In this document: positions 1-6,691 of the stretch, piece after piece
Layout of the letters: the number at the start of each line of letters is the position of its first letter
How positions within the stretch are numbered: the first letter of the stretch is position 1
Assembly: GCA_964578745.1 (NCBI GenBank)
Contig: CAZODZ010000065.1
Coordinates: 1 to 9,396 of the forward strand
Source of the DNA: SKVJ01 sp964578745
GTDB taxonomy: Bacteria > Chloroflexota > Dehalococcoidia > GIF9 > AB-539-J10
Direction of reading: 5' to 3'
DNA: 9,396 nt
Translations under genes and position numbers: made by a program
Notes under the pieces: generated by a model
Told to the model about the DNA's origin: nothing
The model's input: only the letters and a program-made list of their open reading frames with translations
Database searches by the model: none

Positions 1-359
1 TCAACATGGGCCTGCTCTGGGTGCTCACCGAGCTTGCCGGTCTCTATTATCTGCTGTCGTCGGTGATCGCAGTGGAGACGGCCATAGTCAACAACTTCGT
101 GTGGAACGATGTGTGGACATTCCACGATCGCAGGCAGCCCGGTTGGCTCGAACGCCTCAAGCGTCTGGTCAAGTTCAATGCGGTGAGTGCAGGTGGATTG
201 TGCATCAACGTGGCGGTTCTGTGGCTGTTCACCGACCAGTTCGGCTTTCATTACATGGTGGCTAACCTCGTGGGTGTGGCCGCGGCGACAATGTGGAACT
301 TCTTCGCGAACATGAAATGGACGTGGAGCTTCGACGCCGCGACCGGCGCCCCAAGGTGA
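1..359 (+). CDS. GtrA-family membrane protein, C-terminal part (5' end cut by window edge)
   Basis: The reading frame is open from the first bases and ends at TGA 357-359. The ATG at position 6 is probably internal, because the preceding codon is also open and the protein begins inside a membrane region. About 118 residues are visible. Two half-repeats can be aligned by eye: each has a membrane helix followed by NF-x-x-N-x-x-WT (NNFVWNDVWTF, then WNFFANMKWTW). This is the four-helix, two-repeat layout of the GtrA family (PF04138). GtrA proteins are small inner-membrane proteins implicated in moving or handling polyprenyl-phosphate-linked sugars. They occur alone or as the C-terminal domain of GT2 dolichol-phosphate-mannose-synthase-like proteins. 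Which form this is cannot be seen, since the N-terminus lies outside the window. The next gene (+) is a GT-C enzyme that could use such a lipid-linked sugar. Family assignment is fairly firm; function is inferred. Confidence 0.85.
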   Translation, partial: NMGLLWVLTELAGLYYLLSSVIAVETAIVNNFVWNDVWTFHDRRQPGWLERLKRLVKFNAVSAGGLCINVAVLWLFTDQFGFHYMVANLVGVAAATMWNFFANMKWTWSFDAATGAPR

Positions 360-365
360 AGGTGT

Positions 366-402
366 GTACCACAGCAGGCGTGACCAAGATGGGCTGTGTT
401 AC
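366..402. repeat. Imperfect inverted repeat just after the GtrA gene
   Basis: GTACCACAGC (366-375) and GCTGTGTTAC (393-402) are complementary at 9 of 10 positions, around a 17-nt loop. It begins 7 bases after the GtrA stop codon, where a terminator would be expected. There is no T-run after the right arm, so it is not a classical intrinsic terminator. It may be a weak 3' RNA hairpin or chance. Confidence 0.3.
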
Positions 403-541
403 CGCTGCATTGGGTATGGTGGGGCCACAACGTGGTCTGCTACCCTGCTTGACCGGGATCCATGCCGATTCCCATGTTTGTGGAAGTGATAATTGCATAG
501 CGGCCTGATGCCGCCGGCCTTGACCTGCAAGCACCTTCTTT

Positions 542-583
542 CTGCAAGGGGTTCTTGCTCATACAACGCGCGAACCCCTGCAG
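542..583. repeat. Bulged 12-bp inverted repeat upstream of the GT-C gene
   Basis: CTGCA-A-GGGGTTC (542-554) pairs with GAACCCC-TGCAG (572-583): 7 bp, one unpaired A (547), then 5 bp, enclosing a 17-nt loop (555-571). It is the strongest foldback noticed in the 360-619 gap and ends 36 bases before the ATG at 620. No T-run follows either arm. It could be a terminator-like hairpin behind the GtrA gene, a leader RNA structure, or part of a dispersed palindromic repeat. Its role is unknown. Confidence 0.45.
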
Positions 584-619
584 GGTGTCGTCACGGCGCA
601 GGCGTATATAGTCACGAAC

Positions 620-3013
620 ATGAATCGGTGCGGCGTGAGTGAAATGACCCGCGTGTGGCGTCAGCATTCTGGCTGGATTACTCTGGGCATCGTCCTGGCG
701 GCGGGCCTGTCGCTTCGATTGTGGCGCATACACAGTCTCTTCGCGACCTTTCACGACTATGACCCGGGTGCCTATGTGCTGGGAGCTAGGTTCATCTCCC
801 AAGGTCTTGTGCCGTACCGCGACTTTGTGCTGGTGCACCCACCGCTCTATGATTTCGTCCTTGCCGGCATCTACCGTCTGTTTGGCTACGACTTCTTTTA
901 TGGGCGCTATCTTTCGGTCGCGCTGTCCGCGGTCTGCATCCTGCTCGTGTTCTTTCTCGGTCGGCGTCTGTACGGTCGGCGTGCCGGCCTCGTTGCTGCG
1001 GCACTCTTTGCTGTTGAGCCGATGATGGTCTACTTCGGACGGAGGATTGTGCAGGAGTCGCTGGGAATCACCTTGGTTCTCTCTGCTGTCGCACTTGTCC
1101 TGCTGTATGTGGAGAAGCACCGTCACTGGCTGCTGTTTGTCTCAGGGCTGTTCCTGGGACTGGCAATCTCGGCCAAGTACGTATTCGTGCCTGTCTCGGC
1201 GGGCGTGCTGATTGCGCTGGCATTCGTCGAGATGCCTGCTTCACTTCGTGGCAGTATCGCTCGGCTCGGCAACGCGGCCTTCTGGGCGGCGTATATCTGC
1301 GTTGCGGGTCTCTCCTATGCCTTCCTCTTTCTAATCAGGATGGTTTTCGGCGTACCCGTGTCAATTCCAATGATTGAGCCTCTGTTCTTGAATGCCCCCG
1401 ATACATCGGTCTTCCTGCTCGTGTTTGTCGTGCCGTTGTATCCAGCCTCCCGGCTGGCTGGCTTGTCACTGCCGCTCGCGGGTTGGGCTGCAGCGTTATT
1501 GTCATGGTGCAGGACCCGGGCCTTCTGGCTGATGGTGGCAGGAATCGGCGTCGGGTTTTTCGCCGTCACGGGCTACTTCTGGGTGGCGCTTCCTGGAGAG
1601 TTCATCACTCAGACTGTTGTATGGCAGGGGGAGCGGCCGGCTGCCGAGCTACCCTCTCTGCTTGCGTTGGCCAGGATGGCCCCGCTCTTGCCGAGCTTCT
1701 TTCGGATGTCCTGTCTCTCAGTTCTCTTTGTGGTGCCGCTGGTTTTGATACTGATGCACCGTCACACTTTCAGGACGGCAGATTGCTTCATTGTGGTGTT
1801 GCTGGCAGTAACGGTTCTTATGTCACAGGTCTTTTTCCAGCTCCCCAGGTATTACGCTTCCATCTTTCCGTTCATGCTGATAGGAGTTGCGAGCCTGATC
1901 CCCTCTGTGAACCGTTGCACGGCAGTTGTCTGGCAGCGGGTTGGCGCGATACTCGTCACGGCGCTCTTTGTACTTGCGGTCTGCCTCAGCATGGCCCTTC
2001 TTGTCAACTACAGTGGCTACGATGTATTTGTTCCACGCATAGGTACTGGTGAGCGTGTCTCGTATGAAACAACCGCCGCCTATCTGCGGGAAATCGGTGC
2101 GAAGAGGGTTTATGCTACCAACCCTATCTATGCTGCCATGGCACCGGGGACCGAAAGCAGCAGGCAGTTCGACACATTTGCGCTTGTATGGCTTGAACGC
2201 CGTTCTCCGGAGGAGATAGTGAACACCCTTCGAAGTGAGGGGGTCGATTACATACTTGTGGACCAGTGGGCGCGCTGCTGGGGGCCGCCATACAAGGAAG
2301 GAATCGATAATTTCGTCGCGGCCATTCGCCGACACGCAGCCCTCGTGAATCTGATAGATCCGGAATCACCTCTCATGGTTGAGGTGTACCGACTTGATGG
2401 TGCGACCGATTTGCTCTCCAATGGTGAGTTCGAGTACTGGTCTGACTGCAATGGCCGTGCCGTTCCATTGGGCTGGAATCCGGTCTTGATTTCTAGCGAT
2501 AGCGACGTGGTGGGACTTGAACCCTCTTATCTGGGTGGTATGGGCGGCGTTGAGCTATCGGTATATGAGGATGGAGAAGCGGCACCGGGGTTCCAGGCGA
2601 CGCATGCGGGGCTCTCACAGAGAACGAAATTTCCAGAGGAGGACATACTACTCACTGTCCGACTGGATGTCGCAACGGAATCGGTCGGAGTGAGGCCGCT
2701 AGGCCTGTCGGTTCACTTCATTGACGGCCGGGGGCACTCAGTTACGATTGGATTCTCGGACGCTATTCAAGAGGAAGTCGTGACTCGTGCGAGGGAAGGT
2801 ACTCAGGTCGTCGTCATGCGTCCTGCGCCTCTTCATCGATGGTCGAGCCATGCAATCTCACTGCGCCAATACTGGTTGGCTGAGGAATGGGGTGTGCCTG
2901 CCGATGTACAGATGTTGATTGTCTTGTCCGCCCATTCAGATTATCCTGGTTACTACACGTGTGGCATCGCTTCGGCCATACTGCGGCAGCAAGGGGATGT
3001 CCCTCAAAGGTAG
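620..3013 (+). CDS. GT39/PMT-like GT-C membrane glycosyltransferase with C-terminal extracytoplasmic domains
   Basis: A 797-residue protein with roughly twelve hydrophobic segments from residue 18 to about 463. The first outer loop carries HDYDPGAY (45-52), with Asp46/Asp48 where the catalytic acidic pair of PMT/ArnT-type enzymes lies. This is followed by VHPPLYDF (72-79), typical of the PMT_2 group (GT39). Such enzymes transfer a sugar from a polyprenyl-phosphate donor to protein or glycan on the outer face of the membrane. Residues about 480-593 form a mixed alpha/beta soluble region (TAAYLREIGAKRVYATN; GVDYILVD). Residues about 598-790 look like a beta-sandwich module, opening with NGEFEYW and PLGW as in many carbohydrate-binding-like domains. 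The start is uncertain: neither ATG 620 nor in-frame ATG 644 has a strong ribosome-binding site. A -10-like TATAGT at 607-612 could give a nearly leaderless transcript from 620. Donor and acceptor cannot be read from sequence. Confidence 0.88.
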   Translation: MNRCGVSEMTRVWRQHSGWITLGIVLAAGLSLRLWRIHSLFATFHDYDPGAYVLGARFISQGLVPYRDFVLVHPPLYDFVLAGIYRLFGYDFFYGRYLSVALSAVCILLVFFLGRRLYGRRAGLVAAALFAVEPMMVYFGRRIVQESLGITLVLSAVALVLLYVEKHRHWLLFVSGLFLGLAISAKYVFVPVSAGVLIALAFVEMPASLRGSIARLGNAAFWAAYICVAGLSYAFLFLIRMVFGVPVSIPMIEPLFLNAPDTSVFLLVFVVPLYPASRLAGLSLPLAGWAAALLSWCRTRAFWLMVAGIGVGFFAVTGYFWVALPGEFITQTVVWQGERPAAELPSLLALARMAPLLPSFFRMSCLSVLFVVPLVLILMHRHTFRTADCFIVVLLAVTVLMSQVFFQLPRYYASIFPFMLIGVASLIPSVNRCTAVVWQRVGAILVTALFVLAVCLSMALLVNYSGYDVFVPRIGTGERVSYETTAAYLREIGAKRVYATNPIYAAMAPGTESSRQFDTFALVWLERRSPEEIVNTLRSEGVDYILVDQWARCWGPPYKEGIDNFVAAIRRHAALVNLIDPESPLMVEVYRLDGATDLLSNGEFEYWSDCNGRAVPLGWNPVLISSDSDVVGLEPSYLGGMGGVELSVYEDGEAAPGFQATHAGLSQRTKFPEEDILLTVRLDVATESVGVRPLGLSVHFIDGRGHSVTIGFSDAIQEEVVTRAREGTQVVVMRPAPLHRWSSHAISLRQYWLAEEWGVPADVQMLIVLSAHSDYPGYYTCGIASAILRQQGDVPQR

Positions 3014-3054
3014 CTGTGTGGACACACGTGGCCCGAGGTGACCTCGCGACACGG
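3014..3054. terminator. Convergent intergenic gap with two small hairpins, possible shared terminator
   Basis: This 41-bp gap separates two converging genes. It contains GTGT/ACAC (3016-3019 with 3024-3027, 4-nt loop) and CGAGG-TGA-CCTCG (3034-3046). Both foldbacks read equally from either strand, so they could serve both genes. The stems are short and lack T-runs, so the terminator role is tentative. Confidence 0.22.
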
Positions 3055-5268
3055 TCAGTCGAGAGATGGCGTCGACGTGTCAAGGGGGGTCATTTCGTAG
3101 CCGTCCAGGCGGATCCCGTCTCCTTCCGCGACCCACATGCGTACCTCGAGATCGGATACATCCTCGTTCAACACGATACGTGCGGAGACAAGCACGGCCG
3201 TCCCGGAGCTCTCTGTAGCAGTAATTGGAAACGCAGCATGCACGATCGCGCCCTCGCCCGAAACTACATCCACGAACGCCGACGATACCGCAGGTGCCGA
3301 ATCCACCACTACTAGCCGGTACTCGCCAGCGCTCATGTGGACGTAAGGTCCGTATACCAAGTGTCCCTGGCGGCCGTCGGAGTAGAGGCAACCATCACGG
3401 TACTCGCCCACTTTGGAAGGCAGATCGGCCAGTTGTGAACCGTAGCGCTCCAGGCTGTGGCTTGCTGGTAAACGGGGTGAGTCAGCGTGATCCCCTTCGC
3501 CGACTGGTTCGCAGCTGGTCATATCCTTTTCACTGTCTTTTACAACGAGATACAGCCCGGAATAGACCTCACGACCCACCACCGTCACGCCAGGGACGTT
3601 CTGCAGCGGGGCAAGATCATACGTTAGAAGGGGCCCGTCGCAGTCCCTTAGCCAGTCGACAACGTGCATTCTGCGATAGGCGTAATCGTACAAATAGAAC
3701 AGGTGGAGCCGGAAGCGCTCCTTCTGGAACAGGCTGGCATCGGGAGGCATTTCGGGATTGAAGCCGACGCAGCTGCCGGGCTCGAATTCCGTTCGGACTA
3801 TCTCTACGATCGCTGTTGGCTTGCTGTAGAGATTCAGTATGTTCTGGTGAAACCGGGCGGCGTTCACATCCGAGAACACGAATGTGCCTGCCAGTAGCGC
3901 CAGTGCCGTAGCCATACCAGGTCTTCCCTCACACTTCGCCACCTGGAAAAGGAACACGCCGAGTGCCCCGACCGACATCCATATCAGGAAGTGGTTGATC
4001 GACACCAGCTGCTCGGGCCAGAAAGAGGTCGTATTGACGAGATTGTAGTTGCCTTGGGCGCTTCCGGTGAGCGCCAGTGCCAGTCCGCATGCAACCAGTG
4101 CGCCCGCCATTGCCGGCAGCCAACGCCGCCGGTTCGTTGCCAGCAAGCCGAAGGGAAGCAATGGCAGCAGGAACCCCTCGGCATAGCGGCCATAGATCCA
4201 GTAGTCGACCCTGCTGTGGCTTCCCAGTGAGAAGAAGACGCTTCCCATCAGGATGACACCTGCCATGCAGAGGGGAATGAGCAGAGAGACGTACGTGATT
4301 GTGACGTTGCTCCACGCGTTATCCGCGACCGCATTCCGATAGTGCTCTCTGGCTAGACGAACGAGTTCTACGAAGCCGAAGACTGCGAGGCCGAGGCTGC
4401 CGATGGCCAGGTATGACATCTGCCCCAGTGCGCTCACCACCGTGTCCCGCCAGAATGCCGCTCTCGTGAGGTGAGAAATCACGTTCAGCGGTGACGGGTA
4501 TTGCCCGCCCGTGGTGGAGAAGCCTGGTGCGGTTCCCACTTCAATGAGCCACTGTTGCAGGCCGTACTTAAACGTGAGCATCAGGACGGTCACGAGCGCG
4601 ACATGCAGAATGAGCGACCTGACCCGTCGCCTGCTGATTCCAATGCCAGCGAGAGCAAGTGTCGACGCTGCGACCGCGGCCAGGCCTGTGGGATGGACCC
4701 AGTAAAGGAAGCCGACTGCCAGGGAATGGGGCACGACCGAGCCGGCTCTCTGCAAGTCTATGCGCAGGGCGGTTACCAGTGACAGCATGAATATGAACAC
4801 GATTGCGGTGGTCGCGAAGGCGTACCCCGACATTGTCAGCCAGGTGGGATAGAGTGCTGCGACCACAACTGCGCCGAGGCGGTGCAGGGGTGGGCGCTCG
4901 GGGAACAGATGGACCACCACGCGATGCAACATGAGAAAAGAGCCGGACCACATCGCTGCATTGAGCGCCATGACAGCTTGCCAGATGTGTGACGGGTCTG
5001 AAAGGAGCCGGAAGAGCGGTGCGAGTAACAGCGAGTAGCCTGAATGTGCAAATCCGGAGCACTCGATGTTGTAGCCGGCGAGGCGCGCTGCGTTGCTCAG
5101 GTAGCTTATCTCGTCGCTGAGGTAGGCGGGGCCGTTGTACCTGCTGCTGACGAGCCAGAAAAGGCCGAACACGATGCAGGCAAGTAAGCAGGCTGCGCGT
5201 GTCTCGCCCAGGCGCCGTCCAGGAATCGGTACTGCCATTGCGGGCTCCGGGGCTCTCATGGCTTGCAT
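3055..5268 (-). CDS. GT-C-type membrane glycosyltransferase with C-terminal beta-sandwich-like domain
   Basis: A 737-residue protein, stop TGA at 3055-3057. After a short cytoplasmic N-terminus comes a first membrane segment (about 24-41), then YLSDEISYL (49-57) with the acidic pair Asp52-Glu53 in the first outer loop, as in GT39/ArnT-like GT-C enzymes. About ten more hydrophobic segments run to roughly residue 465, including IYGRYAEGFLLPLLPFGL (358-375), which resembles a conserved YGRY segment of such transferases. Residues about 485-580 are a soluble alpha/beta region. Residues about 600-730 look like a beta-sandwich, with VYGPYVHMSAGEYRLVV (638-654), a pattern found in jelly-roll modules. 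The likely role is sugar transfer from a lipid-phosphate donor outside the membrane; substrate unknown. ATG 5268 has only a distant purine-rich stretch upstream; ATG 5259 is an alternative start. It lies downstream of pilT on the same strand but after a 264-bp gap, so co-transcription is uncertain. Confidence 0.82.
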   Translation of the reverse strand: MQAMRAPEPAMAVPIPGRRLGETRAACLLACIVFGLFWLVSSRYNGPAYLSDEISYLSNAARLAGYNIECSGFAHSGYSLLLAPLFRLLSDPSHIWQAVMALNAAMWSGSFLMLHRVVVHLFPERPPLHRLGAVVVAALYPTWLTMSGYAFATTAIVFIFMLSLVTALRIDLQRAGSVVPHSLAVGFLYWVHPTGLAAVAASTLALAGIGISRRRVRSLILHVALVTVLMLTFKYGLQQWLIEVGTAPGFSTTGGQYPSPLNVISHLTRAAFWRDTVVSALGQMSYLAIGSLGLAVFGFVELVRLAREHYRNAVADNAWSNVTITYVSLLIPLCMAGVILMGSVFFSLGSHSRVDYWIYGRYAEGFLLPLLPFGLLATNRRRWLPAMAGALVACGLALALTGSAQGNYNLVNTTSFWPEQLVSINHFLIWMSVGALGVFLFQVAKCEGRPGMATALALLAGTFVFSDVNAARFHQNILNLYSKPTAIVEIVRTEFEPGSCVGFNPEMPPDASLFQKERFRLHLFYLYDYAYRRMHVVDWLRDCDGPLLTYDLAPLQNVPGVTVVGREVYSGLYLVVKDSEKDMTSCEPVGEGDHADSPRLPASHSLERYGSQLADLPSKVGEYRDGCLYSDGRQGHLVYGPYVHMSAGEYRLVVVDSAPAVSSAFVDVVSGEGAIVHAAFPITATESSGTAVLVSARIVLNEDVSDLEVRMWVAEGDGIRLDGYEMTPLDTSTPSLD

Positions 5269-5532
5269 CCGCTCAGCCGGTACCTCTCTCTTGTTGCTTG
5301 TGGCCTGTTCGCTGCCGGTATGACTTGTGTCGGTGCCGACTCCTGTGGCGCCTCGGGCCGGGCTCGGGGCTTCGGCTTCATGTCAAATGGTCGGAGAGAA
5401 TCGGGCATCGTGCTTCGACCAACGCAGTGTCTTGGCGCTGCCGGATTCTCCTCGCTGCGTATGCGTGGCCGATAGCTTTCGGGCTGTTGTAGGGCACACT
5501 ACCGGGGCCTCTACTCGTTTGTGCGTGCTGTG
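5269..5532. other. Intergenic gap between pilT and the downstream glycosyltransferase
   Basis: No supported gene is seen here on either strand; open frames are short and lack family resemblance. On the minus strand TTGACA (complement of 5381-5386) matches a -35 box, but the -10 position is GC-rich, so no promoter is called. No hairpin followed by a T-run was found after the pilT stop. A promoter for the minus-strand glycosyltransferase may lie here, but none is convincing. Confidence 0.5.
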
Positions 5533-6615
5533 CTAGTACGTGGCGCTCGGAATGCGTCGGCCGACTATCTCCTCGACTTCATCGCGGTTCTGGGAGTATT
5601 CGAAAAGTGTCTCGGCGCTGATGGCGCCCTGCAGGTAGAGCCTGGCCAGCGACTGGTCCATCGTCATCATGCCGCTCTTTGTGCTCGTCCTGATCACGTT
5701 GTGGAGCTGGTGTATCTTGCCCTCCCGTATCAGGTTCTTCACTGCCGGCGTGCCGAGCATGATCTCCACCGCTGCGATTCGTCCCTGTGTGCGCATCCTC
5801 GGTACCAGTGTCTGTCCGAGCACCGCGATGAGCGTGGCCGCCAGGCGTATCTGTGCCAGGTACCGCTGGCTCGGCGGGAACAGGCCCACGATGCGATCGA
5901 TTGCCTCCGGTGCACCGGTCGCGTGACCGGTGGTCAGCACCAGGTGGCCCGTCTCCGCCACGGTCAGCACCGCGCTTGCCGTCTCTACATCGCGTACTTC
6001 GCCCACCAGTATCACGTCGGGATCCTGCCGCAGCACGTGCTTGAGCGCCGAGGCAAACGAGAGGGTATCGGTGCCCAGTTGGCGCTGGGTGATGGCGGAG
6101 TAGATGTTTGTATGTTCGTATTCGATGGGGTCCTCGATTGTGACCACGTGGCACGTGCGCCGCTGATTGATTTCGTTGATCATGGTCGCAAGTGATGTCG
6201 TCTTGCCGCTCCCGGTAGGGCCGGAGACGATTACCAGGCCGTGCTGCTTCATTGCCAGGTCCCGGTACACCTCCGGCAGCTCCAGCCCCTCGATAGTCGG
6301 TATCTCGCTGGGGAGCAGCCGTATGGCGTAGCTGATGTGTCCGCGCTGCCGCGCTGCGTTGCAGCGGAGACGCCCTATGCCGGGGACTGCCATGCCGAAG
6401 TCGAGCTCGAGGTTGGATTCAAACTCACGCTGCTGGTCGAGTGTCGCCATCTGGCTGAGGGAGTAATCGATGTCCTCGGCAGTCAGGTCGCCATGCCCAT
6501 CAAGCACCTGGAGAGCGCCGTCTATTCTGGCCATGGGCGGTGAGCCCACCACCAGGTGAAGGTCTGAGGCCCTTCTCTCTTTTGCCATTCTCAGTAGAGA
6601 AGTGATGTCGATCAT
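5533..6615 (-). CDS. pilT: Type IV pilus retraction ATPase PilT
   Basis: A 360-residue protein, the usual PilT length. PilT is a hexameric cytoplasmic ATPase that disassembles the pilus and drives twitching motility or DNA uptake. Landmarks: an N-terminal RRASDLHLVVGSPP stretch (14-27); Walker A GPTGSGKTT (132-140); Asp box VTIEDPIEYEH (158-168); Walker B DPDVILVGEVRD (198-209) with catalytic Glu206; His box around TGHATGAPEAIDRI (229-242) with His231; and the PilT-specific C-terminal AVKNLIREGKIHQL (291-304). The last motif separates PilT from the extension motor PilB. The His box reads TTGHATG where PilT usually has GTLHTxSA-type residues, a small deviation with the histidine kept. The start ATG 6613-6615 has only a weak GGAT upstream. 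It lies 76 bp downstream of the pilM-pilN fusion on the same strand, so is probably in that operon. The assignment as a PilT-family motor is very secure; retraction in vivo is inferred. Confidence 0.96.
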   Translation of the reverse strand: MIDITSLLRMAKERRASDLHLVVGSPPMARIDGALQVLDGHGDLTAEDIDYSLSQMATLDQQREFESNLELDFGMAVPGIGRLRCNAARQRGHISYAIRLLPSEIPTIEGLELPEVYRDLAMKQHGLVIVSGPTGSGKTTSLATMINEINQRRTCHVVTIEDPIEYEHTNIYSAITQRQLGTDTLSFASALKHVLRQDPDVILVGEVRDVETASAVLTVAETGHLVLTTGHATGAPEAIDRIVGLFPPSQRYLAQIRLAATLIAVLGQTLVPRMRTQGRIAAVEIMLGTPAVKNLIREGKIHQLHNVIRTSTKSGMMTMDQSLARLYLQGAISAETLFEYSQNRDEVEEIVGRRIPSATY

Positions 6616-6691
6616 GGCTTATCCATTCTAGGCGCCTTGACGGACGATGGCAAGGGATATGGATCAAGCAAAGGTTTGGCTGCAGCCGACG

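Noticed and set aside
485..493. GATAAT as a -10 box for the GT-C gene
   Set aside because: No -35-like hexamer at 16-18 bp upstream; the nearest TTGACC (449-454) is 33 bp away.
500..514. GCGGC-CTGAT-GCCGC hairpin as a rho-independent terminator
   Set aside because: The stem is only 5 bp and is followed by CGGCCTTGACC rather than a T-run.
440..1126. Minus-strand 228-codon open frame
   Set aside because: It lies across the GT-C gene on the other strand, has a low-complexity, polar composition with no recognisable domain, and is explained as a shadow of the membrane-protein coding frame.
1483..2052. Plus-strand 189-codon open frame inside the GT-C gene
   Set aside because: It is a different frame of a gene with clear membrane topology and family motifs; its Cys/Gly-rich composition is typical of an off-frame translation.
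1823..2335. Minus-strand 170-codon open frame
   Set aside because: It is antisense to the GT-C gene and shows no domain or start signal.
5358..5386. Perfect TTGACA on the minus strand upstream of the second glycosyltransferase
   Set aside because: At 16-18 bp spacing the sequence is GC-rich with no -10-like hexamer, so a promoter could not be supported.
5521..6195. Plus-strand 224-codon open frame
   Set aside because: It is antisense to the well-supported pilT gene, is rich in His, Arg and Cys without a family pattern, and begins inside an unrelated gap.
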